A stretch of 64,000 bases of DNA. Source: Lentzea nigeriaca (lineage in GTDB: Bacteria > Actinomycetota > Actinomycetes > Mycobacteriales > Pseudonocardiaceae). Shown piece after piece: positions 1-13,425 of this stretch (positions are counted from its first letter, which is position 1; each line of letters begins with the position of its first letter). The position numbers and the translations under genes were made by a program. The notes under the pieces are model-generated. The model saw only the letters and a program-made list of their open reading frames with translations. It made no database searches and was not told the origin of the DNA. Location of the stretch: positions 1-64,000 of the forward strand of contig NZ_JAFBCX010000012.1 in the NCBI RefSeq assembly GCF_016907955.1, given 5' to 3'.

Positions 1-1
1 C

Positions 2-61
2 GACCGCACCACCTACAACGCCACTATCAGCATCGACGTCCTCGCCCCACCAGAACCTTGA
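2..61 (+). CDS. 3' end of an unidentified gene (partial)
   Basis: In frame 2 the first bases read as an open tail of 19 codons (DRTTYNATISIDVLAPPEP) closed by TGA at 59-61. The beta-strand-like, Thr/Ile/Val alternation followed by a Pro-rich end resembles the last strand of a secreted or fibronectin-like domain, but 19 residues are too few to assign a family. The gene would start outside the window. A random open stretch this short is also possible. Confidence 0.35.
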   Translation, partial: DRTTYNATISIDVLAPPEP

Positions 62-97
62 CGGTCACCGCGAACGCCTAACTACACGGCGTTGGTT

Positions 98-1246
98 CTA
101 GCCGTAGAGCCATTCCAGTCGATCGTGCAGGTCAGCCGTGGTCCACGAGGCGAACATCGCGTCACGGTCAGCGGCGGCGTCACCGGCCGGGTGGTAGACC
201 TCCCGTCCCATCAACCGTGAGGCGTGGTGGACGCGCGCGGTCCGCGCGTGACGCATCGAGACATAACGCGCAAAAGAGCCAACCACGTCCCGCGGATCGA
301 ACACGGACGAGAGGCACACGGCGTCCTCCAACGCCTGGCACGCCCCCTGCGCGGCGTACTGGAGCACAGGGTGAGCGGCGTCGCCGAGCAGCACCACTCG
401 CGAGTCCTGCCACGTGGTGACGGGTGCCCGGTCGCAGAGCACCCACGCGCGCCACTCGCTGGCGAGTTCCATGACGCGCGCGGCGTCGTCGCACAGCGGT
501 GAGAAGTGGCGCAGGACCTCGTCGTGGTCGACGGGCTTGCCGGTCATGGGATCTGCCGCACCATTGTCGGTGGTGGCCACGAGGTTCACGTAGCGTCCGC
601 CCGCGATCACGTACCAGACGACGTGGTAGCGCGGTCCGGCCCAGAGCGTGACCACGTTCTCCTTCAAGCCCGAAGGCACGTCGTGGGCGGGGATGACCGC
701 GCGGAAGGTCGTGTGGCCGGAGACCTGCGGGTCGCCGTCGCCGACGAGTTGACGGCGCACGGCCGAGCGCAGGCCGTCCGCGCCGACCAGCGCCGAGCCG
801 TGCACGCGGTCACCTGAGCGAAGAACGGCCGTGACGCCGAGGGAGTCCTGCGCGTACGACTCCACGCCGCTGTTGACGCGGAGGTCCACGCGTTCGTCGT
901 CCTGGCAGGCGTCGAGCAACGGCGTCAGCACGTCGTTGCGGTGCACCACGGCGTACGTGCCGAACCGGTCGCGGAACCCGGCGTCGATCGGCAGCTGGGC
1001 GATCAACCCGCCGGAGATTCCGCACCGCAGGCGCAAGGCGTCCACATGCACGGCCCGCGACCGCACTACCGGGCCCACGCCCAGCGCGTCGAGCATGCGG
1101 AAGCCGTTGGGTCCCACCTGGATGCCCGCGCCGATCTCCTCGAACACCGCGGCCGCTTCGAGCACCGTCACGCGGTGCCCGGCGCGTGCGAGGCCGAGTG
1201 CCGTCGCCAGGCCACCGATACCGCCGCCGACCACCAGGACCGTCAT
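98..1246 (-). CDS. FAD-dependent monooxygenase (salicylate / 3-hydroxybenzoate hydroxylase-like)
   Basis: A 382-residue class A flavoprotein hydroxylase. The N-terminus has the Rossmann FAD motif GGGIGGLATALGLARAGH (residues 7-24), the middle has the GADGLRSAVR (DG) motif that contacts FAD and NAD(P)H, and the C-terminal third has LLGDAAHP followed by QGACQALEDA, the second FAD motif of this family. Family members hydroxylate aromatic acids such as salicylate or 3-hydroxybenzoate with NAD(P)H and O2. No ring-cleavage genes adjoin it, so the substrate is unknown; a role on a secondary metabolite is equally possible. A GATACT hexamer lies 7 nt before the ATG, so the mRNA may be leaderless. It faces lgt across 111 bp. 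Confidence 0.88.
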   Translation of the reverse strand: MTVLVVGGGIGGLATALGLARAGHRVTVLEAAAVFEEIGAGIQVGPNGFRMLDALGVGPVVRSRAVHVDALRLRCGISGGLIAQLPIDAGFRDRFGTYAVVHRNDVLTPLLDACQDDERVDLRVNSGVESYAQDSLGVTAVLRSGDRVHGSALVGADGLRSAVRRQLVGDGDPQVSGHTTFRAVIPAHDVPSGLKENVVTLWAGPRYHVVWYVIAGGRYVNLVATTDNGAADPMTGKPVDHDEVLRHFSPLCDDAARVMELASEWRAWVLCDRAPVTTWQDSRVVLLGDAAHPVLQYAAQGACQALEDAVCLSSVFDPRDVVGSFARYVSMRHARTARVHHASRLMGREVYHPAGDAAADRDAMFASWTTADLHDRLEWLYG

Positions 1247-1353
1247 GCGTCCGAGTATCTCGGCTCAGCGATCACGAACCCCCTAAGTTGACCGTCAAGG
1301 TCGCGAACCACTAACGAAGGTGTATCCCGGCGAGACGGGATCGGGCCCACCGG

Positions 1354-1359
1354 TACGGT
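1354..1359 (+). promoter_or_regulatory. -10 hexamer TACGGT of a probable leaderless lgt promoter
   Basis: TACGGT ends 7 nt before a GTG at 1367, the spacing of leaderless actinobacterial promoters. The first possible GTG (1358) overlaps the hexamer, which argues that lgt begins at 1367. No good -35 is visible. Confidence 0.4.
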
Positions 1360-2356
1360 GGGCGCTGTGTTGAACGCCGTCCTGGCCACGATCCCGAGCC
1401 CCGACCAAGGTGTGTGGTACCTCGGTCCGCTCCCCATCAGGGCCTACGCGCTGTGCATCATCGCCGGCATCATCGTCGCCATCTGGTGGGGTGAGCGTCG
1501 CTGGGTCGCCCGCGGGGGCATCAAGGGCGAGGTGACCGACATCGCCGTGTGGGCGGTGCCGTTCGGCCTCGTCGGCGGGCGGCTCTACCACGTCATCACC
1601 GACAACCAGAAGTACTTCGGGCCGGGGAAGAACCCGCTCGCGGCGCTGGAGATCTGGAACGGCGGCCTCGGCATCTGGGGCGCCATCGCGCTCGGTGCCG
1701 TGGGTGCGTGGATCGGGTGCCGCCGCAAGGGCATTCCGCTGCCGGCGATGGCCGACGCTCTGGCGCCCGGCATCGTCACCGCGCAGGCCATCGGGCGGCT
1801 CGGCAACTACTTCAACCAGGAGCTCTACGGTGGCGACACGACGCTGCCGTGGGGTCTGGAGATCTACCGCCGCGTCACGCCGGAGGGGCGGGAGGACGCG
1901 CTGGCCGGTGTGGCCGTCGACCACACGCCGATCCAGGTCGTGCACCCCACGTTCCTCTACGAGCTGCTGTGGAACCTCGGTGTCGCGCTGTTGATCGTGT
2001 GGGCCGACCGCAAGTTCCGGCTGGGTCACGGGCGGGCGTTCGCGCTGTACGTGGCTGGGTACACGGCCGGGCGGTTCTGGATCGAGCTCATGCGCACGGA
2101 CGAGGCGACGCTGATCTTCGGTCAGCGGGTCAACGTGTTCGTGTCCGGGCTCGTCTTCCTCGGCGCGCTCATCTACTTCGTGCTCGCCCGGTCGCGCGGC
2201 GAGCGTGAGGACCTCGCGGCTCTGCGTGCCACCGCGGAACCGGAGTCCGAGGCCGTCGTGGAGAAGGCCGAAGAGAACGAAGAGAAGAACGACGTCGAGG
2301 AAGAGAAGAAGTCCTCGGAGTCCGTCAACTCCCCGGAGTCCGTCAAACCGGAGTGA
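1358..2356 (+). CDS. lgt: Prolipoprotein diacylglyceryl transferase
   Basis: Integral membrane enzyme that moves the diacylglyceryl group of phosphatidylglycerol onto the lipobox cysteine of prelipoproteins, the first step of lipoprotein maturation. The 332-aa product has about seven hydrophobic segments and the Lgt signature around [13 protein letters not shown] (near residues 147-159), plus PWGLEI and HPTFLYE, which are conserved in the family. As in other actinobacterial Lgt proteins there is a C-terminal cytoplasmic tail, here about 50 residues of Glu/Lys/Ser. The start is GTG 1358 or, more likely, GTG 1367 (see the -10 hexamer). Lipoproteins that it would process occur in this window (TAXI protein, PF03640-type protein, sugar-binding protein). 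It ends 3 bp before the response regulator. Confidence 0.96.
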   Translation: MGAVLNAVLATIPSPDQGVWYLGPLPIRAYALCIIAGIIVAIWWGERRWVARGGIKGEVTDIAVWAVPFGLVGGRLYHVITDNQKYFGPGKNPLAALEIWNGGLGIWGAIALGAVGAWIGCRRKGIPLPAMADALAPGIVTAQAIGRLGNYFNQELYGGDTTLPWGLEIYRRVTPEGREDALAGVAVDHTPIQVVHPTFLYELLWNLGVALLIVWADRKFRLGHGRAFALYVAGYTAGRFWIELMRTDEATLIFGQRVNVFVSGLVFLGALIYFVLARSRGEREDLAALRATAEPESEAVVEKAEENEEKNDVEEEKKSSESVNSPESVKPE

Positions 2357-2359
2357 TCT

Positions 2360-3022
2360 GTGCGCGTGCTCGTCGTCGAAGATGACGACCGGGTGGCCAG
2401 AGGCCTGCTGACCGCTCTGCGGCACGCCGGCTACGAGGTGCATCGGGTGGCCACGGCCGCCGACGCCCTCAAAGCCGCGCCGGCTGACGTCGTGCTGCTC
2501 GACCTCGGCCTGCCCGACCGTGACGGCCTGGACGTGCTGCGCGAGCTGCGGCACCGTCCAGGCACCGCGGTGATCACGGTGACGGCGCGCGGTGAGGAGC
2601 GGGAACGCGTGCTCGGGCTGCGTGCGGGCGCCGACGACTACGTCGTGAAGCCGTTCGGCACGTCCGAGCTGCTCGCCCGCATCGAGGCCGTCCTCAGGAG
2701 GACCCGTACGCACCGCGCCGAGCCGGAGAGCGACGGGCCGATCCAGGTAGGTGCGCTGCAGATCTCCGCGTCGACGCGCGCGGTCACGCTGGCCGGGGTG
2801 CCGTTGTCGTTGACGCGCAAGGAGTTCGATCTCCTCGCGCTGCTCGCGGCCAGGGCGGGCGAGGTCGTGAGCCGCGACTTCATCGTGGACCAGGTGTGGC
2901 AGGCGCACTGGGAGGCGCCGTCACGGACGCTGGACACGCACATCGCGGCGTTGCGCGGAAAGCTCGGCGGACACATCAAGATCGAGACGGTGCGCGGCGT
3001 CGGCTACCGGCTCGTGGGGTGA
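2360..3022 (+). CDS. OmpR/TctD-type response regulator
   Basis: A 220-aa two-component response regulator. The receiver domain (1-115) has acidic residues VVEDDD at 5-10, the phospho-acceptor Asp48 (LLDLGLPD) and Lys97 (VVKPF). The C-terminal winged-helix domain (about 125-220) ends with the typical TVRGVGYRL. The start is GTG at 2360, directly after lgt (3-bp gap), and the cognate histidine kinase begins 48 bp downstream. The compact size and layout resemble TctD/TctE-type systems that sense carboxylates. With a solute-binding protein and a dicarboxylate symporter next door, control of dctA is a reasonable inference, not shown by the sequence. Confidence 0.93.
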   Translation: MRVLVVEDDDRVARGLLTALRHAGYEVHRVATAADALKAAPADVVLLDLGLPDRDGLDVLRELRHRPGTAVITVTARGEERERVLGLRAGADDYVVKPFGTSELLARIEAVLRRTRTHRAEPESDGPIQVGALQISASTRAVTLAGVPLSLTRKEFDLLALLAARAGEVVSRDFIVDQVWQAHWEAPSRTLDTHIAALRGKLGGHIKIETVRGVGYRLVG

Positions 3023-3070
3023 CGAAGCTCCGCGAGACATCGACAGGCGGGTGCGGAACAATCGCGGCTG

Positions 3071-4420
3071 ATGCTCCGCCGACTGCTCGTCATCACCGTC
3101 CCGCTGCTCGTCGCCCTGGTCGCGGCGCTCGGCATTCCGCTGGCGTCCGCGGTGGTGCAGCGCGAAACACAGACCACCTACCTCGACCGGCTCGGTGACG
3201 CGCGGCGGTTCGCCTCGCTCGCGGAGAGCGCGCTGCAGTCGGACCGGCTTCTCCCGCTCGACCTCGAGATCCAGCGCTACGACCAGCTCTTCGACATCCC
3301 GGTCGCCCTGGTCAGCGCCGACCGGCGGCTCCTGCTCACGTCCCGGCATGGCTTCAACCCCACCAACGACCCCGAGGTCGTCGCGGTCCTCGCCGAGGCG
3401 CTCAACGGTATCCAGCCCGACACCGACTACGCGGGCTGGCCGTGGCGGACGGGCCCGATGGTCGTCGTCGAGCCGGTCGGGCGGGACAGCGAGGCGGTCG
3501 CCGCGGTCGTCACCGTCTCGTCGACGGGTGCGCTCCGGGCCGAGGTGCTGCGCCAGTGGGGTCTCATGGCGCTGGCCGGGCTCGCCCCGATGCTGGCCGT
3601 GGTCGCCGCCGCCTGGCCGATGTCGCGGTGGGTGCTGCGGCCGGTCCGCAGGCTCGACGAGGCCACCGCGGCGGTCGCGGCCGGCAACCTCGACGTGCGG
3701 GCGGACGAGGTCGGCGGGCCTCCTGAGCTGCGCAGGCTCGCCAGGAGCTTCAACACCATGGTCGACGTCGTCGGAAAGGCCCTGAACAGGCAGAAGGCGT
3801 TCGTCGCCGACGCCTCGCACCAGCTGCGCAACCCGCTCGCCAGCCTCCGGCTCGCCGTCGACAACCTCGCGCCGTACGTCGAGGACGAGCACGGCAAGGA
3901 AGCGCACCAGATCGCCGTCGACGAGGCAGAGGAGATGGGCCGCGTGCTCGACACGCTGCTCGCCGCGACCCGCCTCGACAGCGCCCGCCTGACCGAGCCG
4001 GTCGAGATCGACCAGCTGCTCGTGACCCACAAACCCGCCTGGGAGGCGCTCGCGGCGAAGTCCGGTGTCACGCTGAAGATCGACGTGCCGGCCGGCCTCA
4101 CCATGCAGGAGCCGCCCGGCGGGCTCGGCAGCGTGCTGGACGAGCTGGTCAGCAACGCGATCCGGCTCGCGGGCGCCACCGAGGTCAAGATCACCGGCGA
4201 GCCTGGTGAGCTGCACGTCGTCGACAACGGCGAGGGCCTCCCCGCCGACGAACGGGAGCTCGCGCTGCAGCGGTTCTGGCGCGCCACCAAGCACCAGAAC
4301 ATCGCGGGCACCGGGATGGGCCTCGCCATCTGCGCGGAACTGATCGAGTCGGCGGGTGGCACGCTCACGCTGCACGACGCCGGGCCCGGCCTCGACGTGA
4401 AGGTCGCCCTCAGCGCTTGA
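3071..4420 (+). CDS. Sensor histidine kinase (TctE-like)
   Basis: A 449-aa membrane kinase. There is an N-terminal membrane segment (5-28), an extracytoplasmic sensor of about 130 residues, a second membrane segment (about 163-190), a HAMP linker, a HisKA domain with phospho-accepting His250 in ASHQLRNPL, and a HATPase domain with N-box ELVSNAIRLA, G1 VVDNGEGLP and G2 GTGMGLAI. It pairs with the regulator just upstream. Its last 11 bp overlap, tail to tail, the TAXI gene on the other strand, an arrangement that keeps the two genes linked. The sensor domain length and small periplasmic loop fit kinases that use a binding protein as co-sensor, but the ligand is not known. Confidence 0.93.
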   Translation: MLRRLLVITVPLLVALVAALGIPLASAVVQRETQTTYLDRLGDARRFASLAESALQSDRLLPLDLEIQRYDQLFDIPVALVSADRRLLLTSRHGFNPTNDPEVVAVLAEALNGIQPDTDYAGWPWRTGPMVVVEPVGRDSEAVAAVVTVSSTGALRAEVLRQWGLMALAGLAPMLAVVAAAWPMSRWVLRPVRRLDEATAAVAAGNLDVRADEVGGPPELRRLARSFNTMVDVVGKALNRQKAFVADASHQLRNPLASLRLAVDNLAPYVEDEHGKEAHQIAVDEAEEMGRVLDTLLAATRLDSARLTEPVEIDQLLVTHKPAWEALAAKSGVTLKIDVPAGLTMQEPPGGLGSVLDELVSNAIRLAGATEVKITGEPGELHVVDNGEGLPADERELALQRFWRATKHQNIAGTGMGLAICAELIESAGGTLTLHDAGPGLDVKVALSA

Positions 4421-5309
4421 CGGACCGGAACCAGCGCGCGGCGCCGTCGTGCAGCGGCACGTTGCCGGTGGCGATTCCGGTGCGGACGTTGATCCGAGCC
4501 GCCTCCGGGTGTCCCTCGACGATCCGGGCGGTCTCGGTGAACACCGTGCGGGTCACGACCTCGACGACGTCCGCGCTCAGCGTCTCGTGCGCGAGCAGCA
4601 GGTTCGGCACGGCGAACGTCTTGTTCGACTGCAGCGCCTCGTAGGTCTTCGCGGGGATCGTCGCCGGGATGTAGGGGCCGCGGAACGTGTCGGAGAACTC
4701 GGTCGCCTCGTCCGGGATGTCGATCAGCCGGACCTTGCCGTGCAGATCGGTGATCGCGGGCGTCGGGATTCCCGTCAGTGCGAGCATCGCGTCCAGTGAC
4801 CCCTCGGCCACCCTGCGCGAGGCCACCGCGTGCGCCATGCGTTCGGCCACTGTGGACACGCCGAAGTGGTTCAGCATCCGCGTGCCGGTGAACTCGGTGC
4901 CGGAACCGATGGGGCCCAAGGAGATCCGCTTGCCCGCGAGGTCGCGGAACTTCTCGATCGGAGAGGCCTTCGGCACCGCGATCTGCATGAAGCTGTCGTA
5001 GAGCCGCCCGACCGCACGGACCTTCTCGGGCTCGTCGATCGGGTCCAAAGAGGACAGGGCCAGCTGGGCGCCGCCGGACTTCAGCAACCGGAGGTTCTCG
5101 ACCGAGGCCGCGGTGGGCAGCGGGATGATCTTCGTGCCGGGCAGCTGCTCGGCCAGCGCCTCCGCCAGAGCGCCGCCGACCTCGCGGAACACGGCGCCGT
5201 CCGGCCCGGTCGCGAGCACCAGTTCCGCGGGTGCGTCGACCTTGCGCGGGGTACACCCAGCAAGAGCCAGGCCGGCCCCTAGCAGAAGTGTGCGACGGCT
5301 GAGCGACAC
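4410..5309 (-). CDS. TAXI-family TRAP solute-binding lipoprotein (orphan)
   Basis: A 299-aa periplasmic-type binding protein of the TRAP TAXI class. It has a lipoprotein signal peptide ending in LALAGC (Cys19), so it is probably anchored to the outer face of the membrane. Typical TAXI features follow: LATGPDGAVFREVGGALAEAL near the N-terminus and GPIGSGTEFTG in the middle. TAXI proteins normally feed a DctM/DctQ-type permease, often for glutamate or other carboxylates, yet no TRAP membrane subunit is in the window. Neighbours are a histidine kinase (overlapping 3' end) and a divergent DctA symporter, so it may act as a sensor or co-receptor. The GTG start is preceded by TAGGCT at 6 nt, indicating a leaderless mRNA. 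Confidence 0.9.
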   Translation of the reverse strand: MSLSRRTLLLGAGLALAGCTPRKVDAPAELVLATGPDGAVFREVGGALAEALAEQLPGTKIIPLPTAASVENLRLLKSGGAQLALSSLDPIDEPEKVRAVGRLYDSFMQIAVPKASPIEKFRDLAGKRISLGPIGSGTEFTGTRMLNHFGVSTVAERMAHAVASRRVAEGSLDAMLALTGIPTPAITDLHGKVRLIDIPDEATEFSDTFRGPYIPATIPAKTYEALQSNKTFAVPNLLLAHETLSADVVEVVTRTVFTETARIVEGHPEAARINVRTGIATGNVPLHDGAARWFRSVKR

Positions 5310-5315
5310 GGACGA

Positions 5316-5344
5316 AGCCTAGCCGTTACGTCAGAGCTGTCTGA
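5316..5344 (-). promoter_or_regulatory. Leaderless promoter of the TAXI gene with overlapping inverted repeat
   Basis: On the minus strand a -10 TAGGCT (5321-5316) lies 6 nt before the GTG start, and TCAGAC (5344-5339), a fair -35, is 17 nt further up. The -35 is overlapped by the inverted repeat TCAGA-GCTG-TCTGA (5331-5344), which lies between the two divergent transporter genes and could be an operator, for example for the adjacent response regulator. The regulator assignment is conjecture. Confidence 0.45.
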
Positions 5345-5420
5345 AGTTTCCGTGCGTCGGCTTGTCGCTGTCCGTGGCGCGGCTCACCCTCCTACCCAAC
5401 ACGAAGTTCAAGGAGGAACC

Positions 5421-6770
5421 GTGGCGACCACCACCACAGGCCGCAAACCGATCTACAAGCACCTGTACTTCTGGGTGCTGGTCTCCATCGTGCTGGGCGC
5501 CGCGGTCGGCTTCCTGTTCCCCAAACAGGCATCCGAGATGAAGTGGCTCGCCGACCTGTTCGTCAACCTCGTCAAGGTCGTCATCGCGCCGACCATCTTC
5601 GCGACGATCATCGTCGGCATCGCCGGTCTCGGGAACCTGGCCAAGGCCGGCGGGCTGGCGCTGCGCACGATTCTCTACTTCACCGCGATGACGACGGTGG
5701 CGCTCGCCATCGGTCTCATCGTCGTGAACATCGTGCAGCCGGGTCACCACGGCGGCGACATCCACCTCAACGCCGACGCGGCCAAGGACACGCTGAAGTC
5801 CGCGTCGAGCGCCGAGACCGGGGTCACCGGCTTCATCCTCAGCCTGGTGCCGAAGTCGTTCGTCAGCGCCTTCACCGACGGACAGCTGATCCAGGTGCTC
5901 GTCGTCGCGATCCTCGTGGCCGTCGCGGTGGCGAGCATGGGTGAGCGCGGCGCCAGGGTCGTCTCCGCGATGGAGACGCTCTCCAAGGTCATGTTCGGCA
6001 TCATCAAGATCGTCATGTACGCGGCGCCGATCGGTGCGTTCGGCGGCATCGCCTTCACGGTCGGCAAGTTCGGCGGCGGCGTGCTCAGCAAGCTGCTGTG
6101 GCTGATGGGCTCCTTCTACGCCACCTGCATCCTGTTCATCATCGTCGTGCTCGGCATCGTGGCGCGGATCGCGGGCTTCAGCCTGCTGAAGTTCCTGCGC
6201 TACATCAAGGACGAGATCTTCATCGTGCTCGGCACGTCGTCCAGCGAGTCGGTGCTGCCGCGGATGATGGTCAAGCTGGAGGCGGCGGGCGCCCAGAAGT
6301 CGGTCGTCGGCCTCACCATCCCGACCGGTTACTCGTTCAACCTCGACGGCACCTGCATCTACCTGACCATGGGTGCCATCTTCATCGCCCAGGCGACCGG
6401 CCACGACGTGTCGCTCGGCGTGCAGATCGGCCTGCTGCTGTTCATGCTGATCGCGTCGAAGGGCGCGGCTGGTGTCACCGGCGCCGGCCTCGTCACCCTG
6501 GCCGCCTCGCTGCAGGCGTTCGAGGCCCACTCGGCCATCCCCGCTGTCGGCATCGCGCTGATCGTCGGCATCGACCGCTTCATGTCCGAGGCCCGCGCCA
6601 TCACCAACGTGATCGGCAACGGTATCGGCACCCTGGTCGTCGCCGCGTGGCAGAAGGGCCTCGACAAGGAGCGCCTGAACGAGGTGCTGGACAACCCGGA
6701 CCTGGTCGACGTGGACGACCTGCTCGAGAAGCAGCACGCGGAGTCGGACAGGACTGCCGCTGCCCACTGA
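5421..6770 (+). CDS. dctA: C4-dicarboxylate:cation symporter DctA
   Basis: A 449-aa member of the DAACS (glutamate/dicarboxylate:cation symporter) family that takes up succinate, fumarate and malate with protons or sodium. Family hallmarks are the SSSESVLPRMM stretch (the serine-rich re-entrant loop), GYSFNLDGTCIYLTMG in TM7, KGAAGVTGAG in the second re-entrant loop and DRFMSEARAITNVIGN in TM8, with about eight membrane helices. GTG 5421 is chosen because AAGGAGGA (5410-5417) sits 4 nt ahead; the reading frame is open 23 codons further but without signals. It diverges from the TAXI gene and follows the two-component genes, which suggests ligand-controlled expression. Confidence 0.95.
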   Translation: MATTTTGRKPIYKHLYFWVLVSIVLGAAVGFLFPKQASEMKWLADLFVNLVKVVIAPTIFATIIVGIAGLGNLAKAGGLALRTILYFTAMTTVALAIGLIVVNIVQPGHHGGDIHLNADAAKDTLKSASSAETGVTGFILSLVPKSFVSAFTDGQLIQVLVVAILVAVAVASMGERGARVVSAMETLSKVMFGIIKIVMYAAPIGAFGGIAFTVGKFGGGVLSKLLWLMGSFYATCILFIIVVLGIVARIAGFSLLKFLRYIKDEIFIVLGTSSSESVLPRMMVKLEAAGAQKSVVGLTIPTGYSFNLDGTCIYLTMGAIFIAQATGHDVSLGVQIGLLLFMLIASKGAAGVTGAGLVTLAASLQAFEAHSAIPAVGIALIVGIDRFMSEARAITNVIGNGIGTLVVAAWQKGLDKERLNEVLDNPDLVDVDDLLEKQHAESDRTAAAH

Positions 6771-6779
6771 GAAACGTCC

Positions 6780-6813
6780 GTGACCGGAGGCGTCTCTTCC
6801 CGCCTCCGGTCAC
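6780..6813 (+). terminator. Hairpin terminator after dctA
   Basis: Perfect 13-bp inverted repeat (GTGACCGGAGGCG, 6780-6792, and its complement 6801-6813) with an 8-nt loop, 9 bp after the dctA stop. There is no T-run, as is usual in high-GC actinomycetes. Confidence 0.75.
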
Positions 6814-6836
6814 GCGACCATCGACCTCCATGTATG

Positions 6837-6885
6837 CCGAGGTCCCGCTCTCCCCGCATGCGGCGCGGGGTGAACGGGACCTCGG
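6837..6885. promoter_or_regulatory. Nested inverted repeat in the dctA-gltB gap
   Basis: An outer perfect 11-bp repeat (CCGAGGTCCCG 6837-6847, complement 6875-6885) encloses an inner CCCCGC/GCGGGG stem (6852-6857, 6865-6870). It could be a second terminator, a structured RNA element or a protein site; there is no further evidence. Confidence 0.45.
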
Positions 6886-7315
6886 TCTCGTTTGGTGGAA
6901 AACAATCCCGGTTAGCGCGAATGGACGGTGCACGCGCGACTACCGGCAGCGATGTGAGCGTCCGCTAACTGAGACGGCAAGCGGCTGACCAGCCAACACG
7001 TTCGGGTACCCGGCGGATCCAGTGGTAAACCGCGAATGTCGCGCAGCTCTCATCAGCCTGGATGACCTTGAACGTTCGGTTACGCTTACTCGGATGTAAC
7101 GAAGCTCGACGTCCGCTGCAATGTCGCTCAGCGCTGGGAAATCGTTACGCTTCCATGACCTAGATCACCCATTGGCGGGTGTCGCTAGGTTTCGCGGCTG
7201 TTAAAGTCGCGTCAACACGCGGGCCATCGTCGTCCCGTGCTCCACCTGTTGGTTCGAGGTCTGAGCACGAGGGACATACGTTCTTTACGCGAGGACGACG
7301 AAGGAGGTCTGCGCA
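6886..7315 (+). promoter_or_regulatory. gltB upstream region with GTTAC-type repeats
   Basis: 430 bp without a gene ahead of gltB. GTTACGCTT occurs twice (7079-7087 and 7144-7152); the first copy forms an inverted pair with GTAAC at 7096-7100. GTnAC half-sites are a component of actinobacterial GlnR boxes, so nitrogen control of gltBD through GlnR is possible, but the canonical GTnAC-n6-GAAAC pair is not complete. The gltB ribosome-binding site AAGGAGG is at 7301-7307. No certain -35/-10 pair was found. Confidence 0.35.
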
Positions 7316-11831
<4,516 letters not shown>

Positions 11832-11839
<8 letters not shown>

Positions 11840-13337
11840 TCCACAGGGTTTCATGAAGTACTCCCGCTCCGACGCGCCGAAGCGTCCGAAGCCGGAACGC
11901 TTGCAGGACTGGAACGAGGTCTACCTCGCCGAGGATCCCGCCGAGCGCAACGCCGCCGTGCAGACGCAGGCGACGCGGTGCATGGACTGCGGCATTCCCT
12001 TCTGCCACAGCGGAACCGCGGGTTGCCCGCTCGGGAACCTGATCCCCGAGTGGAACGACCTGGTCCGCCGCGGCGACTGGGAGCTCGCCTCGGACCGCTT
12101 GCACGCCACCAACAACTTCCCGGAGTTCACGGGTCGTCTGTGCCCGGCGCCGTGTGAGGCCGCGTGTGTTCTCGCGATCTCGCACGACGCGGGTGGTGCC
12201 GTCGCGATCAAGCGCGTCGAGGAGACCATCGCGGACATGTCGTGGGAGAACGGCTATGTCCAGCCGTCTCAGGCGACCGTGTCCTCGGGCAAGCGCGTCG
12301 CCGTCGTGGGTTCCGGTCCGGCTGGACTGGCCGCCGCGCAGCAGCTGACCCGTGCCGGCCACGAAGTCGTGGTGTACGAACGGGACGACCGCCTCGGCGG
12401 TCTGCTGCGGTACGGCATCCCCGAGTTCAAGATGGAGAAGAAGGTCCTCGACCGCCGACTTGCTCAGCTTCGCCGTGAGGGCACCAAGTTCGTCACCGGC
12501 TGCGAGGTCGGCGTCGACGTCACGGTCGAGCAGCTCCGCGCCGAGTTCGACGCCGTCGTGCTGGCCGTGGGTGCTCTGCGCGGCCGGGACGACAAGTCGA
12601 CCCCGGGACGTCATCTCAAGGGCATCCACCTCGCGATGGACCACCTGGTCCCCGCGAACCGCGCGTGCGAGGGCGACGGCCCGTCCGCGATCTCGGCCGA
12701 GGGCAAGCACGTCATCGTCATCGGCGGTGGCGACACGGGCGCCGACTGCTACGGCACCGCGACCCGCCAGGGCGCGCTGTCCGTGACGCAGCTCGACCAG
12801 TACCCGATGCCCCCGACGGTCCGCGACGACGAACGCTCGCCGTGGCCGGTGTGGCCGCACATCCTGCGCACCTACCCGGCACACGAGGAGGCGGGCGAAC
12901 GCCGCTTCACCGTGGCGGTCCGCCGTTTCGTGGGCGACGACGACGGCCACGTGCGCTTCATCGAACTGCAGCAGGTGCGCGTCGAGAAGGACTCGTCCGG
13001 CCGCCGCTCGGTCGTGCCGCTGTCCGACGAGATCGAGGTCCTGCCCGCGGACATGGTCCTGCTGGCGATCGGCTTCGAGGGCGTCGAACACATGCGCCTG
13101 CTCGACGATCTGGACATCTCGCTGACCACGCGCGGCACGATCTCGTGCGGCTCCGACTGGCAGACGACCGCGCCCGGCGTGTTCGTCTGCGGCGACGCCC
13201 ACCGCGGTGCGTCGCTGGTGGTGTGGGCGATCGCGGAGGGCCGGTCCGTGGCCAACGCCGTGGACAAGTTCCTCACGGGGTCGTCGAACCTGCCCTCGCC
13301 CGTGATTCCGAACCAGCTTCCGCTCGCTGTGGTCTGA
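11832..13337 (+). CDS. gltD: Glutamate synthase small (beta) subunit
   Basis: A 501-aa NADPH-oxidising partner of GltB that passes electrons through FAD and two 4Fe-4S clusters. The N-terminal Cys pattern C50-x2-C53-x4-C58-x6-C65 (CMDCGIPFC...GC), with a second cluster near [10 protein letters not shown], binds the Fe-S centres. [10 protein letters not shown] (near 160) is the FAD motif and GGGDTGAD (near 298) the NADPH motif. GTG 11832 is chosen because it follows GGAGG at 11821-11825 inside the end of gltB and starts with the family-typical ADPQGFMKY; the frame is open upstream but antiparallel with gltB coding. It is probably co-transcribed with gltB and closed by the hairpin at 13370. Confidence 0.97.
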
Positions 13338-13369
13338 CAACGGGGTCAGATCAGCGGAGAGCAGCATGA

Positions 13370-13401
13370 CGCCCCGGCCGACAACGGAGTCGACCGGGGC
13401 G
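13370..13401 (+). terminator. Hairpin terminator after gltBD
   Basis: Arms 13370-13382 (CGCCCCGGCCGAC) and 13389-13401 pair at 12 of 13 positions around a 6-nt loop, 33 bp after the gltD stop. The hairpin covers the first ATG (13366) of the next reading frame, which argues against that start. Confidence 0.65.
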
Positions 13402-13412
13402 TTCGCCTTCCC

Positions 13413-13418
13413 TACGGT
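13413..13418 (+). promoter_or_regulatory. -10 TACGGT of a leaderless promoter
   Basis: TACGGT is 7 nt before GTG 13426, with TCGACC (13390-13395) at a 17-bp spacing as a plausible -35. This pair decides the start of the following gene. Confidence 0.5.
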
Positions 13419-13425
13419 TGACGCC

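Noticed and set aside
5352-5420. N-terminal extension of DctA
   Set aside because: The added residues are unlike the family, and AAGGAGG sits just before GTG 5421.
13366-13425. ATG 13366 as the start of the small protein after gltD
   Set aside because: It falls on the gltBD terminator hairpin; GTG 13426 has a -10 hexamer at 7 nt.
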